Positions 18,943 through 25,998 of a stretch of DNA of 64,000 bases are shown here, piece by piece; the stretch's first letter is position 1; every line of letters begins with the position of its first letter. Source of the DNA: Arthrobacter crystallopoietes (lineage in GTDB: Bacteria > Actinomycetota > Actinomycetes > Actinomycetales > Micrococcaceae); contig NZ_CP072014.1 of assembly GCF_017603825.1 (NCBI RefSeq), positions 1 through 64,000 on the forward strand. Reading direction: 5' to 3'. Position numbers and translations under genes: made by a program. The notes beneath the pieces are model-generated. The model was not told the DNA's origin, ran no database searches, and saw nothing but the letters and a program-made list of their open reading frames with translations.

Positions 18943-19019
18943 GCCAAACGTTTCCCGTGGCGGCGAGGGCTGCGGCCTTCCGCCGTCGTAAACCTACGTA
19001 ACGGTTACCAATGATGACG

Positions 19020-19058
19020 ACGGCGGCGCCCCGGCTTGGGTGCCGGGGACGGCGCCGT
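19020..19058 (+). terminator. terminator hairpin after pabC
   Basis: Arms at 19020-19035 and 19042-19058 (GCCCCGGC against GCCGGGG, extended by GGCG/CGCC pairs) form a long GC-rich stem around TTGGGT, with a T-rich stretch downstream. It separates pabC from the SAM riboswitch transcript. Confidence 0.6.
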
Positions 19059-19071
19059 GCTACTTTCTTGA

Positions 19072-19190
19072 GCAGAGTAACGAGGTCCAGCGTCAAGCCC
19101 TGACTGTGCTGGCCGGCAACCCTCTTCACGGCGGGGTGCCTCAGGTGACTACTCGGCAGTGTTCATTTGGTTCATTTGCAAGCGTGATCA
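19072..19190 (+). ncRNA. SAM-IV riboswitch
   Basis: The leader carries the SAM-IV hallmark segments CCAGCGTCAAGCCC, GCTGGCCGGCAACCCTC and CGGCGGGGTGCC, then CAGGTGA. These are closed by a P1 helix of GAGTA (19075-19079) with TACTC (19150-19154). A further downstream element with the conserved CAAGCG completes the family layout. It binds S-adenosylmethionine. The Shine-Dalgarno AGGAG (19190-19194) of the first gene abuts the aptamer, so control is probably translational. The downstream genes are methionine biosynthesis genes, as expected. Confidence 0.9.
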
Positions 19191-19200
19191 GGAGTGCCCC

Positions 19201-19422
19201 ATGTCCCCGTTGGAACAACCCGACCAGTCCCCCGTTGACATTGCGGCGGGCCGGCCCCTGCCCTACCGGTTGCTGACCGGGCCGGACGACAGGTCCTTCT
19301 GCGCGCGGGTCAGCGCGGCGTTGGCGGAGGGCTACGAACTCTACGGCAACCCTTCGATCGCCTTCGACGGCCAGCGCGTCATCGCCGCCCAGGCCGTGGT
19401 GCTGAAGGGACACAGCGCATGA
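19201..19422 (+). CDS. DUF1737 domain protein
   Basis: Small protein of 73 residues from the ATG at 19201. The core PLPYRLLTGPDDRSFCARVSAALAEGYELYGNPS is the DUF1737 motif, a short domain of unknown function. It is the first gene behind the SAM-IV riboswitch, with AGGAG upstream, and its stop overlaps the rhodanese start (ATGA). The association with sulfur genes suggests a role near methionine synthesis, but no activity is known. Confidence 0.8.
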   Translation: MSPLEQPDQSPVDIAAGRPLPYRLLTGPDDRSFCARVSAALAEGYELYGNPSIAFDGQRVIAAQAVVLKGHSA

Positions 19423-19784
19423 GCTACGCCGGAGACCTCACCGTGGAAGAAGCCGTGGAGAAGCTGCGCGGCGGTGCCGTCCTCGTGGATGTCCGTACCG
19501 AGACCGAATGGCAGCAGGTGGGCGTGCCCCTGACGAACGACGACGGCGCTCCCGCGCGCTTCATCGAGTGGAACCGGATTGACGGCAGCCGCAATACCGG
19601 GTTCCTCAACGAACTGCAGTCGCTACGTGGCAAGGAGCTGTTGCTGATCTGCCGTTCAGGTCGGCGCTCCATCGATGCCGCTATCAGCGCCACCGCCGCC
19701 GGCCATACCGCGTACAACGTGCTGGGTGGCTTCGAAGCCGCCGGCGGCTGGCAGCAGAGCGATCTGCCCTGGAAGCGGGGCTAG
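19419..19784 (+). CDS. rhodanese-like sulfurtransferase
   Basis: Single-domain rhodanese of 121 residues. The active-site loop LICRSGRRS carries the catalytic Cys (about residue 71), and the N-terminal VLVDVRTETEW motif is typical. It transfers sulfane sulfur. It lies between a DUF1737 protein and O-succinylhomoserine sulfhydrylase, with a four-base overlap upstream and three bases downstream, in a SAM-IV-controlled operon. Sulfide delivery to MetZ is a plausible inference. Confidence 0.9.
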   Translation: MSYAGDLTVEEAVEKLRGGAVLVDVRTETEWQQVGVPLTNDDGAPARFIEWNRIDGSRNTGFLNELQSLRGKELLLICRSGRRSIDAAISATAAGHTAYNVLGGFEAAGGWQQSDLPWKRG

Positions 19785-19787
19785 CCG

Positions 19788-21032
19788 GTGGTGCCCGCGG
19801 AGCCGGCGGGCCGGGGGCCGGGCCCAGTGGAACTGCCCGCCGACTGGGACCCTCAGACGCGGGCAGTCCGCGGCGGCCTTGACCGCACGGGCTTCCAGGA
19901 AACCTCGGAAGCCTTATTCCTGACGTCCGGCTACGTTTTCGATTCTGCCGAGGCAGCCGAAGCCTCCTTCAACGGCGAGGTGGAGCGCTTCGTCTACTCC
20001 CGCTACGGCAACCCGACGGTCGCCGCCTTCCAGGAACGGCTCCGGCTGCTTGAGGGCGCCGAGGCCTGCTTCGCCACCGCCAGCGGCATGAGCGCGGTCT
20101 TCACCGCGCTGGGGGCCCTGCTCGCCGCCGGCGACCGGGTGGTTGCGGCGCGGAGCCTCTTCGGTTCCTGCTTTGTCATTCTCAACGAGATCCTGCCGCG
20201 TTGGGGCGTGGAGACGGTCTTCGTGGACGGGCACGACCTCGCACAGTGGGAGCAGGCGCTTGCCACCCCGGCCGCTGCGGTGTTCTTCGAGTCGCCGTCC
20301 AACCCGCTGCAGGAGCTGGTGGACATCCGCGCGGTGGTGGACCTAGCGCACGCCGCCGGGGCGGAGGTGGTGGTGGACAATGTCTTCGCTACCCCGCTGC
20401 TGCAGCGGGCAACGGAACTGGGTGCCGACGTCGTTGTTTATTCGGGTACCAAACACATGGACGGGCAGGGCCGCGTGCTTGGCGGTGCCGTACTGGGGCG
20501 AGCGGATTTCATCAACGGCCCGGTCAAGCAGCTGATGCGCCACACCGGTCCCTCACTGAGCCCGTTCAACGCCTGGACGCTGCTCAAGGGGCTGGAGACA
20601 ATGTCCCTGCGCGTGAACTATTCGACCGCATCCGCTCTGGAGATCGCCCGTTGGCTGCGAACACAGCCGGCGGTACGGCGAGTGGTCTACCCCTTCCTCG
20701 AATCGCATCCGCAGTATGAACTGGCGCGCCGCCAGATGAGCGGGGGCGGAACCGTGGTTACGTTTGAACTCGAGCCTGGCACTGCCAGCGGCGCGGACGC
20801 CAAGGCCGCCGCGTTCCGGCTGCTGAACTCGCTGACCACCGTGGACATCTCGAACAACCTCGGTGATGCCAAGTCCCTGATCACCCATCCGGCCACCACC
20901 ACGCATCGCGCGATGGGACCCGACGGACGGGCCGCGATCGGGCTCGGCGACGGTTTTGTCCGGCTTTCCGTGGGGCTGGAAGCCACCCAGGACCTGCTCA
21001 AGGACCTGGACCGGGCTCTGGCCGGCCCGTAG
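19788..21032 (+). CDS. metZ: O-succinylhomoserine sulfhydrylase
   Basis: PLP enzyme of the Cys/Met metabolism family, 414 residues, starting with GTG. It makes homocysteine from O-succinyl- or O-acetylhomoserine and sulfide. The motifs SRYGNPTVAAFQERL and TASGMSAVFTALGALLAAGD are present. VVVDNVFATPLLQ and the PLP-Lys motif VYSGTKHMDGQGR also match MetZ. The C-terminal part has the SLGDAKSL-like block as NLGDAKSLITHPATTTH. It is the third gene of the SAM-IV riboswitch operon. Whether the acyl group is succinyl or acetyl is not certain from sequence. Confidence 0.9.
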   Translation: MVPAEPAGRGPGPVELPADWDPQTRAVRGGLDRTGFQETSEALFLTSGYVFDSAEAAEASFNGEVERFVYSRYGNPTVAAFQERLRLLEGAEACFATASGMSAVFTALGALLAAGDRVVAARSLFGSCFVILNEILPRWGVETVFVDGHDLAQWEQALATPAAAVFFESPSNPLQELVDIRAVVDLAHAAGAEVVVDNVFATPLLQRATELGADVVVYSGTKHMDGQGRVLGGAVLGRADFINGPVKQLMRHTGPSLSPFNAWTLLKGLETMSLRVNYSTASALEIARWLRTQPAVRRVVYPFLESHPQYELARRQMSGGGTVVTFELEPGTASGADAKAAAFRLLNSLTTVDISNNLGDAKSLITHPATTTHRAMGPDGRAAIGLGDGFVRLSVGLEATQDLLKDLDRALAGP

Positions 21033-21062
21033 CCGGCCGGACCAGTTGTGGTCCGGCCGGCT
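21031..21062. terminator. bidirectional terminator between metZ and ykoC
   Basis: A perfect 14-bp stem (21031-21044 with 21049-21062) with a GTTG loop overlaps the metZ stop codon and lies six bases from the 3' end of the convergent transporter gene. The near symmetry suits termination in both directions. Confidence 0.8.
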
Positions 21063-21068
21063 GCCAGG

Positions 21069-21866
21069 TCACCCGAGGATGAAGTTCCAGGTCCCTGCGG
21101 AGACGGCCGCGGCAACGGCCGCGGCCGAGACCAAGGCACCGCCCAGGAAGACCCAGATATCCACCCTGCTGAACGTCGATTCCCGCGCCCAGGTGCGTTG
21201 CGCCCCGCCGAAACCGCGGGCCTCCATCGCCACGGCCAAACGGGTGGCGCGCCGGATCGCCTGGACGATCAGCCCGAAGGCTTGGCCGAGGAACGCCGCG
21301 AATTTGGCCAGGGGCTTGTTCTCGGCGCCGACTCCGCGGGCATGGCGGGCCAGTCCCAGGGTCCGCCATTCCTCGACCAGCAGACCCACCAGCCGGAGGC
21401 CGGCCAGAGCCCCGAGCACAAACCGGTGCGGCAGCTTCAGCTTCTGCGCCAGCGCATCGGCCAGATCCGTGGGGTCGGTGGTCAGCAGCAGGAAGATTCC
21501 GGGCAGCGCCACCGCCAGGGACCGCAACCCGATGGCGACGCCCGAGTTGATGGAATCCTCGGTGAACAGCAGCGGGCCCGCTTCGAAGACCACCGCGCCG
21601 GTTTTCTCCGCCAGCAACGCCGTTCCGTAGGCGCCGACCGCGGCCGCCACCACCAGTGGCCAGCCGCGCCTGAACAACGCCCAGGCGCTGATGCCCAGAA
21701 CGGGCAGCAGCAGTAGTTCCGCGGCCAGCATCACGCCGGCGCTCACCCAGTCCACGCTGAGCATCACTACCACGGTGACCATGGCAACGGCGGCGAGCTT
21801 GGAGAGGGGATTGGCACGGGTGAAGGGCGAGGCAGTCAGCCGTGGAGTCATGATGTCCAGGCTCAT
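21069..21866 (-). CDS. ykoC: ECF transporter T component (YkoC/EcfT)
   Basis: Energy-coupling membrane protein of 265 residues in the CbiQ/EcfT family. Several hydrophobic segments are followed by a cytoplasmic region with the two coupling motifs, seen as LARHARGVG and AMEARGFGG (Ala-Arg-Gly type). It connects the ATPases to the substrate-binding S component. It overlaps the ATPase gene by four bases and is the last gene of the TPP-controlled thiamine-precursor operon. Confidence 0.88.
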   Translation of the reverse strand: MSLDIMTPRLTASPFTRANPLSKLAAVAMVTVVVMLSVDWVSAGVMLAAELLLLPVLGISAWALFRRGWPLVVAAAVGAYGTALLAEKTGAVVFEAGPLLFTEDSINSGVAIGLRSLAVALPGIFLLLTTDPTDLADALAQKLKLPHRFVLGALAGLRLVGLLVEEWRTLGLARHARGVGAENKPLAKFAAFLGQAFGLIVQAIRRATRLAVAMEARGFGGAQRTWARESTFSRVDIWVFLGGALVSAAAVAAAVSAGTWNFILG

Positions 21867-23425
21867 GCAGCCCTCCCGCCCGCGACCGCTGCCTGCAGCT
21901 GCGCTGTTCCCTCGGCCACGCGCAGGACGTTGCCGCCGAGCGCCGCAGTGAAGTCGCTGTCGTGAGTCACGGAGACCACGGCGTGGCCTTCGGCGATCAG
22001 GCCGCCGAGCAGCGAGACCAGCTCGGCCCAGGTGTTCGCGTCCTGCCCGAACGTCGGTTCATCCAATACCAGGATGTCCGGACTGGTGGCCAGCATGGTC
22101 GCCACGGACAGCCTGCGCTTCTCCCCGCCCGAAAGGGTAAAGGGATTGGCCTGCAGGAGTTTGGTCAGCCGCAGCCGCTCCGCAATGGCATCAACGCGGC
22201 GTCGTACCTCGTCCTCCGGAAGCCGGGCGACCCGCCGCGGACCGAATTCGAGTTCGTCGATCACCCGGTGGGTCAGGAACTGATGTTCTGGTTCCTGGAA
22301 GACGGTGCCGATCCGGGTGACCAGCTCGGCCGATTTCCACTTGTGCACGGTGCTGGCCGCACCTCGGCGGAGCTCCGGCGCGGCCTCAAGCCTGCCGCCC
22401 GCGGGGCTCAGCAGCCCGGCCAGCGTCAGCGCCAAGGTTGACTTGCCGGCGCCGTTCGGGCCGGTGATGCTCAGCGCATCGCCCGCCGCCAGTTCCAGCG
22501 AGACTCCGTTGACTACCGCGCCCGCCCTGCGGGTCCTGGCCACGGACAGGTCCGCCGCCCGGAGCAGACCCGTGCCCGGCTTGTTGTGGCCGCCGCTGTT
22601 GCCGCGGTCACCGCCGGTGGGCCCTGGCGTGCGCAGCCGGGGCGTGTAACCGGGGACCCAGACACCGGCTTCGATCAGGCGTTCCCTGGTACCTGCGGCG
22701 TTGAGCACCTCCGCCGGCGGACCGTCGGCGAGAATACCGCCGTCGGCCGCCAGTACGATGACCCTGTCTACCACGTCCGCCCAGACGGCCACGCGGTGTT
22801 CCACCACAATCAGCGTGGCGCCGGTGCGCTCAAGCACACCAACCACCGCGTCCCGGACCTCCAGCACGCCGTCCGGGTCCAGGTTCGCCGTGGGCTCGTC
22901 CAGCAACAGGACACCGGGCCGCATCGCCAAGACCGACGCTAGTGCAAGCCGTTGTTTCTGCCCACCGGAGAGCGCCGTAGTGGCGTGGTCCAGCGGAACC
23001 TCGAGGCCCACGTCGGCGAGGCATTCGCGCACGCGCGACCAGATTTCGTCCCGCGGCAGGGCCATGTTCTCCGCGCCGAAGGCGACCTCGTCCCCCACCC
23101 GCGCCATGACCACCTGGGACTCCGGGTCCTGGAGCACCAGTCCCGTCCGGCCGCGGGACTGGACCGGGTGCATGCCGTCAACGGCCAGGCGGCCCGCTTC
23201 GTCGCCTTCGCCGTCGTCGCCCAGCACACCCGCGATGGCATGCAGCAGCGTGGACTTGCCGGCACCGGAGGCACCGAGCAGCAGCACGCGCTCCCCCGGT
23301 TCGATCCTGAAGCTCACGTCGCTGACCGCCGGATCCTTGCGGCCGGCATGGCGCCAACCGTACCCCTCGGCGGTGACAGCGGCCGGGCGGCCGCGCTCCG
23401 CCGTCGTACTTTGAGTGTTTGCCAT
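21863..23425 (-). CDS. ykoD: ECF transporter ATPase, two ABC domains fused (YkoD)
   Basis: Single chain of 520 residues with two ABC domains. Domain 1 (about 15-240) has Walker A GASGAGKST and signature LSGGQKQR with VLLLDEPTANLD. Domain 2 (about 285-510) has GPNGAGKST and LSGGEKRR with ILVLDEPTFGQD. Usual ECF systems use two separate ATPases; YkoD-type importers for thiamine or hydroxymethylpyrimidine fuse them. It lies between the S and T components with a three-base gap and a four-base overlap. Confidence 0.92.
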   Translation of the reverse strand: MANTQSTTAERGRPAAVTAEGYGWRHAGRKDPAVSDVSFRIEPGERVLLLGASGAGKSTLLHAIAGVLGDDGEGDEAGRLAVDGMHPVQSRGRTGLVLQDPESQVVMARVGDEVAFGAENMALPRDEIWSRVRECLADVGLEVPLDHATTALSGGQKQRLALASVLAMRPGVLLLDEPTANLDPDGVLEVRDAVVGVLERTGATLIVVEHRVAVWADVVDRVIVLAADGGILADGPPAEVLNAAGTRERLIEAGVWVPGYTPRLRTPGPTGGDRGNSGGHNKPGTGLLRAADLSVARTRRAGAVVNGVSLELAAGDALSITGPNGAGKSTLALTLAGLLSPAGGRLEAAPELRRGAASTVHKWKSAELVTRIGTVFQEPEHQFLTHRVIDELEFGPRRVARLPEDEVRRRVDAIAERLRLTKLLQANPFTLSGGEKRRLSVATMLATSPDILVLDEPTFGQDANTWAELVSLLGGLIAEGHAVVSVTHDSDFTAALGGNVLRVAEGTAQLQAAVAGGRAA

Positions 23426-23428
23426 GGC

Positions 23429-24040
23429 CTATACGTCAGCCGTCCGGCCGGCGGCAAAGGATGAGAGCACGCCCGTCTTGGCCAGTCCCCTCATCGCCAG
23501 CCAGGGCAGCAGACCGGCGATGATCACGCCGGAAATGGCGGCGAACAGGGTGTACCAGAGCTTCCAGTCGGTTGCCCATTCCACGTTCCACATAAAGTTC
23601 TCGCCGATGGCCAGCGCCAGGCCGGCAGCCAACCCGGCCAGCAGCGACACGCCGAGGTTGAACTTCTTGTAGAGAAAGAGCAGGAAGACCAGTTCCGCGC
23701 CGACGCCCTGGATCAGGCCGGAGAGGAGCACGGTGAGGCCGAACTGCGTGCCCAGCAGGCTCGACACGGCGGCGGCCAGGACCTCGCAGTAGATCGCGGC
23801 GCCGGGCTTGCGGATGAGCAGCCCGCCCAGCACACCGGCCGTGAGCCAGCCCCCGGCATAGAGCCCGCCGGCAGGCGGGAAGGCCGCGGTCAGCACCGCG
23901 ATGCCCGAATAGCCGGCGGACCAGGCCCAGAAGATGACCCCGATGGCCACGCCGATCACGGACGCCACCACAATATCGACAACGCGCCAGGTGTAACGGG
24001 GTTTACGCGCAGCCTGCGCGGATGGTGTAACGGTGTTCAT
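23429..24040 (-). CDS. ykoE: thiamine-precursor ECF transporter S component (YkoE)
   Basis: Membrane protein of 203 residues with five to six hydrophobic segments and the YkoE features WSAGYSGIAVLTAAFPPAGGLYAGGWL and GAELVFLLFLY. It captures hydroxymethylpyrimidine or thiamine for the YkoD/YkoC module. It is the first gene after a TPP riboswitch; its Shine-Dalgarno AGGAGG lies in the right arm of a perfect hairpin. Confidence 0.9.
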   Translation of the reverse strand: MNTVTPSAQAARKPRYTWRVVDIVVASVIGVAIGVIFWAWSAGYSGIAVLTAAFPPAGGLYAGGWLTAGVLGGLLIRKPGAAIYCEVLAAAVSSLLGTQFGLTVLLSGLIQGVGAELVFLLFLYKKFNLGVSLLAGLAAGLALAIGENFMWNVEWATDWKLWYTLFAAISGVIIAGLLPWLAMRGLAKTGVLSSFAAGRTADV

Positions 24041-24047
24041 GGAAAAT

Positions 24048-24066
24048 CCTCCTGAGGTTCAGGAGG
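24048..24066 (-). promoter_or_regulatory. hairpin masking the ykoE Shine-Dalgarno
   Basis: On the minus strand CCTCCTGA (24059-24066) and TCAGGAGG (24048-24055) form a perfect 8-bp stem with a three-base loop. The AGGAGG in the right arm is the ykoE ribosome-binding site, eight bases before the ATG. It forms the probable expression platform of the upstream TPP aptamer. Confidence 0.75.
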
Positions 24067-24106
24067 GGAGGGCAACCCGGCTTTTCCGGGCACACCCTGA
24101 GATCTC

Positions 24107-24220
24107 GACTCCCTTCGCCGGTACTAACCGGAGCAGGTTCGAGGGTCTGCGGCTGTCCGCACTCTCAGCGTCCCGACCCGGTACGGCTGTTTGCCGTGGT
24201 TACCGTGACGGACGCTCCCC
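24107..24220 (-). ncRNA. TPP riboswitch (THI element)
   Basis: The minus strand shows the conserved GCTGAGAGT, then ACCCTCGAACCTG and GTTAGTACCGGCGAAGGGA, with a GGGAGCGTC start that closes the P1 helix. These are the core TPP-binding segments of the THI box. It lies 67 bases before the thiamine-precursor importer ykoEDC. Excess TPP would reduce importer expression, probably by blocking translation. Confidence 0.95.
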
Positions 24221-24340
24221 TGTCGTCATGTGTGCTTTTTCAAGCGACTTCCAGTGTACTACTGACGACGGCGGGTGGCAGCCGACCCGGAAAACGCTAG
24301 GCTGGGTGGCAGATGACATTACCGACGAAGGGCAGGGCAC

Positions 24341-24601
24341 ATGAGTACTGTTTTGAAGCTTCTGGGTACGTTGGTGAGTATCGCGGCTGGTCTGGCCGGC
24401 GCTAAGCTCATCGACATCCTGTGGAAGGCTGTCACCGGGGAGGACTCCCCCAAGCATGACGACGACATGGAAAACAGCCTGCGCGCTACCCTCGCCTTTG
24501 CCGCGATTTCCGGCACGGTCAGCGCGATCATCCGTGTGCTTTCCCAGCGCGGAACCATGCAGGCAGTCAACCGCTTCAACCGGACCCGCGACATGGTCTA
24601 G
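24341..24601 (+). CDS. DUF4235 membrane protein
   Basis: Protein of 86 residues with two hydrophobic segments, LLGTLVSIAAGLAGAKLIDILW and LRATLAFAAISGTVSAIIRVL, separated by an acidic loop with EDSPKHDDDMEN. This is the DUF4235 layout common in actinobacteria; function unknown. A GGGCAGGG box precedes the ATG, and TAGGCT at 24298-24303 is a plausible -10. It is convergent with the Mrp antiporter operon. Confidence 0.8.
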   Translation: MSTVLKLLGTLVSIAAGLAGAKLIDILWKAVTGEDSPKHDDDMENSLRATLAFAAISGTVSAIIRVLSQRGTMQAVNRFNRTRDMV

Positions 24602-24615
24602 TCCCTGGGGCCGTT

Positions 24616-25161
24616 TCAGGATTCGCGGCGGCGTTTGGCGGAAGCCTTCGCCGCCGCTTCCTTTGGCTCCTTGATGCGCAGCGCGCTCTTCAGCTTTCCT
24701 ACAGGCTTTTCCTCAGCGTTCCCGCTGGCGTCCAGTTCCGCCGCCAACTCGGGATCGGCAGCCAGGGCCGCCTCTTCCTCCGCGTCCGCCTTCCGGCGTT
24801 CGGCTTCTTCATCCGCGGCTTTCTGGACCACGGCATCCAGATCGTCCACGCTCAGTGTTTCCCGGTGCAGGTGCTTGGTACGGTAGCCGGCACGGCCCAC
24901 CATGTGCGCCGACACCGGAACCGTCAGCAACTGGAACAACCAGGCGATAATCAGCACCGGCACCGCTGCCCAGCTGCGAAGCTGGAGGGCCAGACCGATC
25001 AGCAGCAGCAGCAGCCCGAAAACCTGGGGCTTGGTGGCCGCGTGCATGCGCGAGAGCAGGTCCGGAAACCGGAGCAGCCCGATAGCGGCGGCCAGGGACA
25101 TCAGTGCCCCGAGAACCAGGCAGAGTCCGGCGACGACTTCGAGTACAAGATCAGTGTTCAT
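24616..25161 (-). CDS. mnhG: Na+/H+ antiporter subunit G with long charged tail
   Basis: Mrp/Mnh subunit G. Residues 1-100 contain three transmembrane segments and the family motif IGLLRFPDLLSRMHAATKPQVFG. About 80 more residues follow, rich in Glu, Ala, Lys and Arg. Typical MnhG is near 110 residues, so this tail is unusual and probably cytoplasmic. The ATG at 25161 overlaps mnhF by 11 bases. It is the last gene of the operon. Confidence 0.9.
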   Translation of the reverse strand: MNTDLVLEVVAGLCLVLGALMSLAAAIGLLRFPDLLSRMHAATKPQVFGLLLLLIGLALQLRSWAAVPVLIIAWLFQLLTVPVSAHMVGRAGYRTKHLHRETLSVDDLDAVVQKAADEEAERRKADAEEEAALAADPELAAELDASGNAEEKPVGKLKSALRIKEPKEAAAKASAKRRRES

Positions 25162-25435
25162 GGGTCCGCCTGTCGATGACGAAGCGTGCAACCGTGACCG
25201 AGCCGATGAAGCCGATCAGAGAAATGATGATCACCAAGGTCAGATTGGCCTGATGCTTTCTGACGGCCATGTCCGCTATCAGGCCCGCGCAGACGATGGC
25301 CAGCAAAACGTCGATAGCGATCACTCGGTCCAGGATGGAGGGACCTTTGACAATCCGGGAGATGGCGACGGCGGCCGAGAAGGTCAGGACGACAGTGACG
25401 ACGACCAGGACTACTTCCATGAATGGGCTGTTCAA
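25151..25435 (-). CDS. mnhF: Na+/H+ antiporter subunit F
   Basis: Small Mrp subunit of 94 residues with three hydrophobic helices and the motif VKGPSILDRVIAIDVLLAI. The chosen start is TTG at 25435 because GGAGGA lies six bases before it and it overlaps the mnhE stop (TTGA); an ATG five codons later has no binding site. Part of the multi-subunit sodium/proton antiporter in the plasma membrane. Confidence 0.88.
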   Translation of the reverse strand: MNSPFMEVVLVVVTVVLTFSAAVAISRIVKGPSILDRVIAIDVLLAIVCAGLIADMAVRKHQANLTLVIIISLIGFIGSVTVARFVIDRRTHEH

Positions 25436-25998
25436 CTGGTTCCTCCATTCCGCCGGTTGGCTGCCTCCGCTTTGACCATCGCGACTTCCTCTTTACTGCC
25501 GATGGCCCGGATCAGCCCGGCCTCGATCCTGCGGACCTGTTCACGGAACCGGTCCGCCTTGTCGGGATCCGGAATGTTCAGGACGTGCAGGTACAACGTC
25601 GACGTGGACCTGTCCACATCCACCACGAGGCTCCCGGGAATCAGCGAGATTGTGTGCCCCGTGGCGGTGACCAGCAAGTCCGAATGGCTGCGCAGCTGGA
25701 CGGCCACCACACCGTTCATCGTGCGCGGTCCACGGGTGAGCGCAATCCAGAAGACCTCGAAACTAGCCTTGGCTACGTTCACCAGGAACGCCGCCACGAA
25801 CACGGTGGCCGCCCACAGATTCAGCCGTCCGGCCAGTTCTACCGGCGGCAGGTAGAAGATATTGACGACGGCGAGGGCGATGAGCAGTCCGAAAAGCAGG
25901 TTGCCGGCGCTGAAATCCTGCCAGAGGGCTCCCCAGAGAACCACCAGCCAGACCAGCAGCGGAATTTCGACGAGCAGCGGAATCCGGGAACGGGTCAT
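25432..25998 (-). CDS. mnhE: Na+/H+ antiporter subunit E
   Basis: Mrp subunit E, 188 residues. Two N-terminal hydrophobic segments (IPLLVWLVVLWGAL, LLFGLLIALAVVNIFYLP) precede a soluble region with HTISLIPGSLVVDVD and YLHVLNIPD, both conserved in the family. It overlaps mnhD by four bases upstream and mnhF downstream. It supports pH and sodium homeostasis with the other subunits. Confidence 0.9.
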   Translation of the reverse strand: MTRSRIPLLVEIPLLVWLVVLWGALWQDFSAGNLLFGLLIALAVVNIFYLPPVELAGRLNLWAATVFVAAFLVNVAKASFEVFWIALTRGPRTMNGVVAVQLRSHSDLLVTATGHTISLIPGSLVVDVDRSTSTLYLHVLNIPDPDKADRFREQVRRIEAGLIRAIGSKEEVAMVKAEAANRRNGGTS

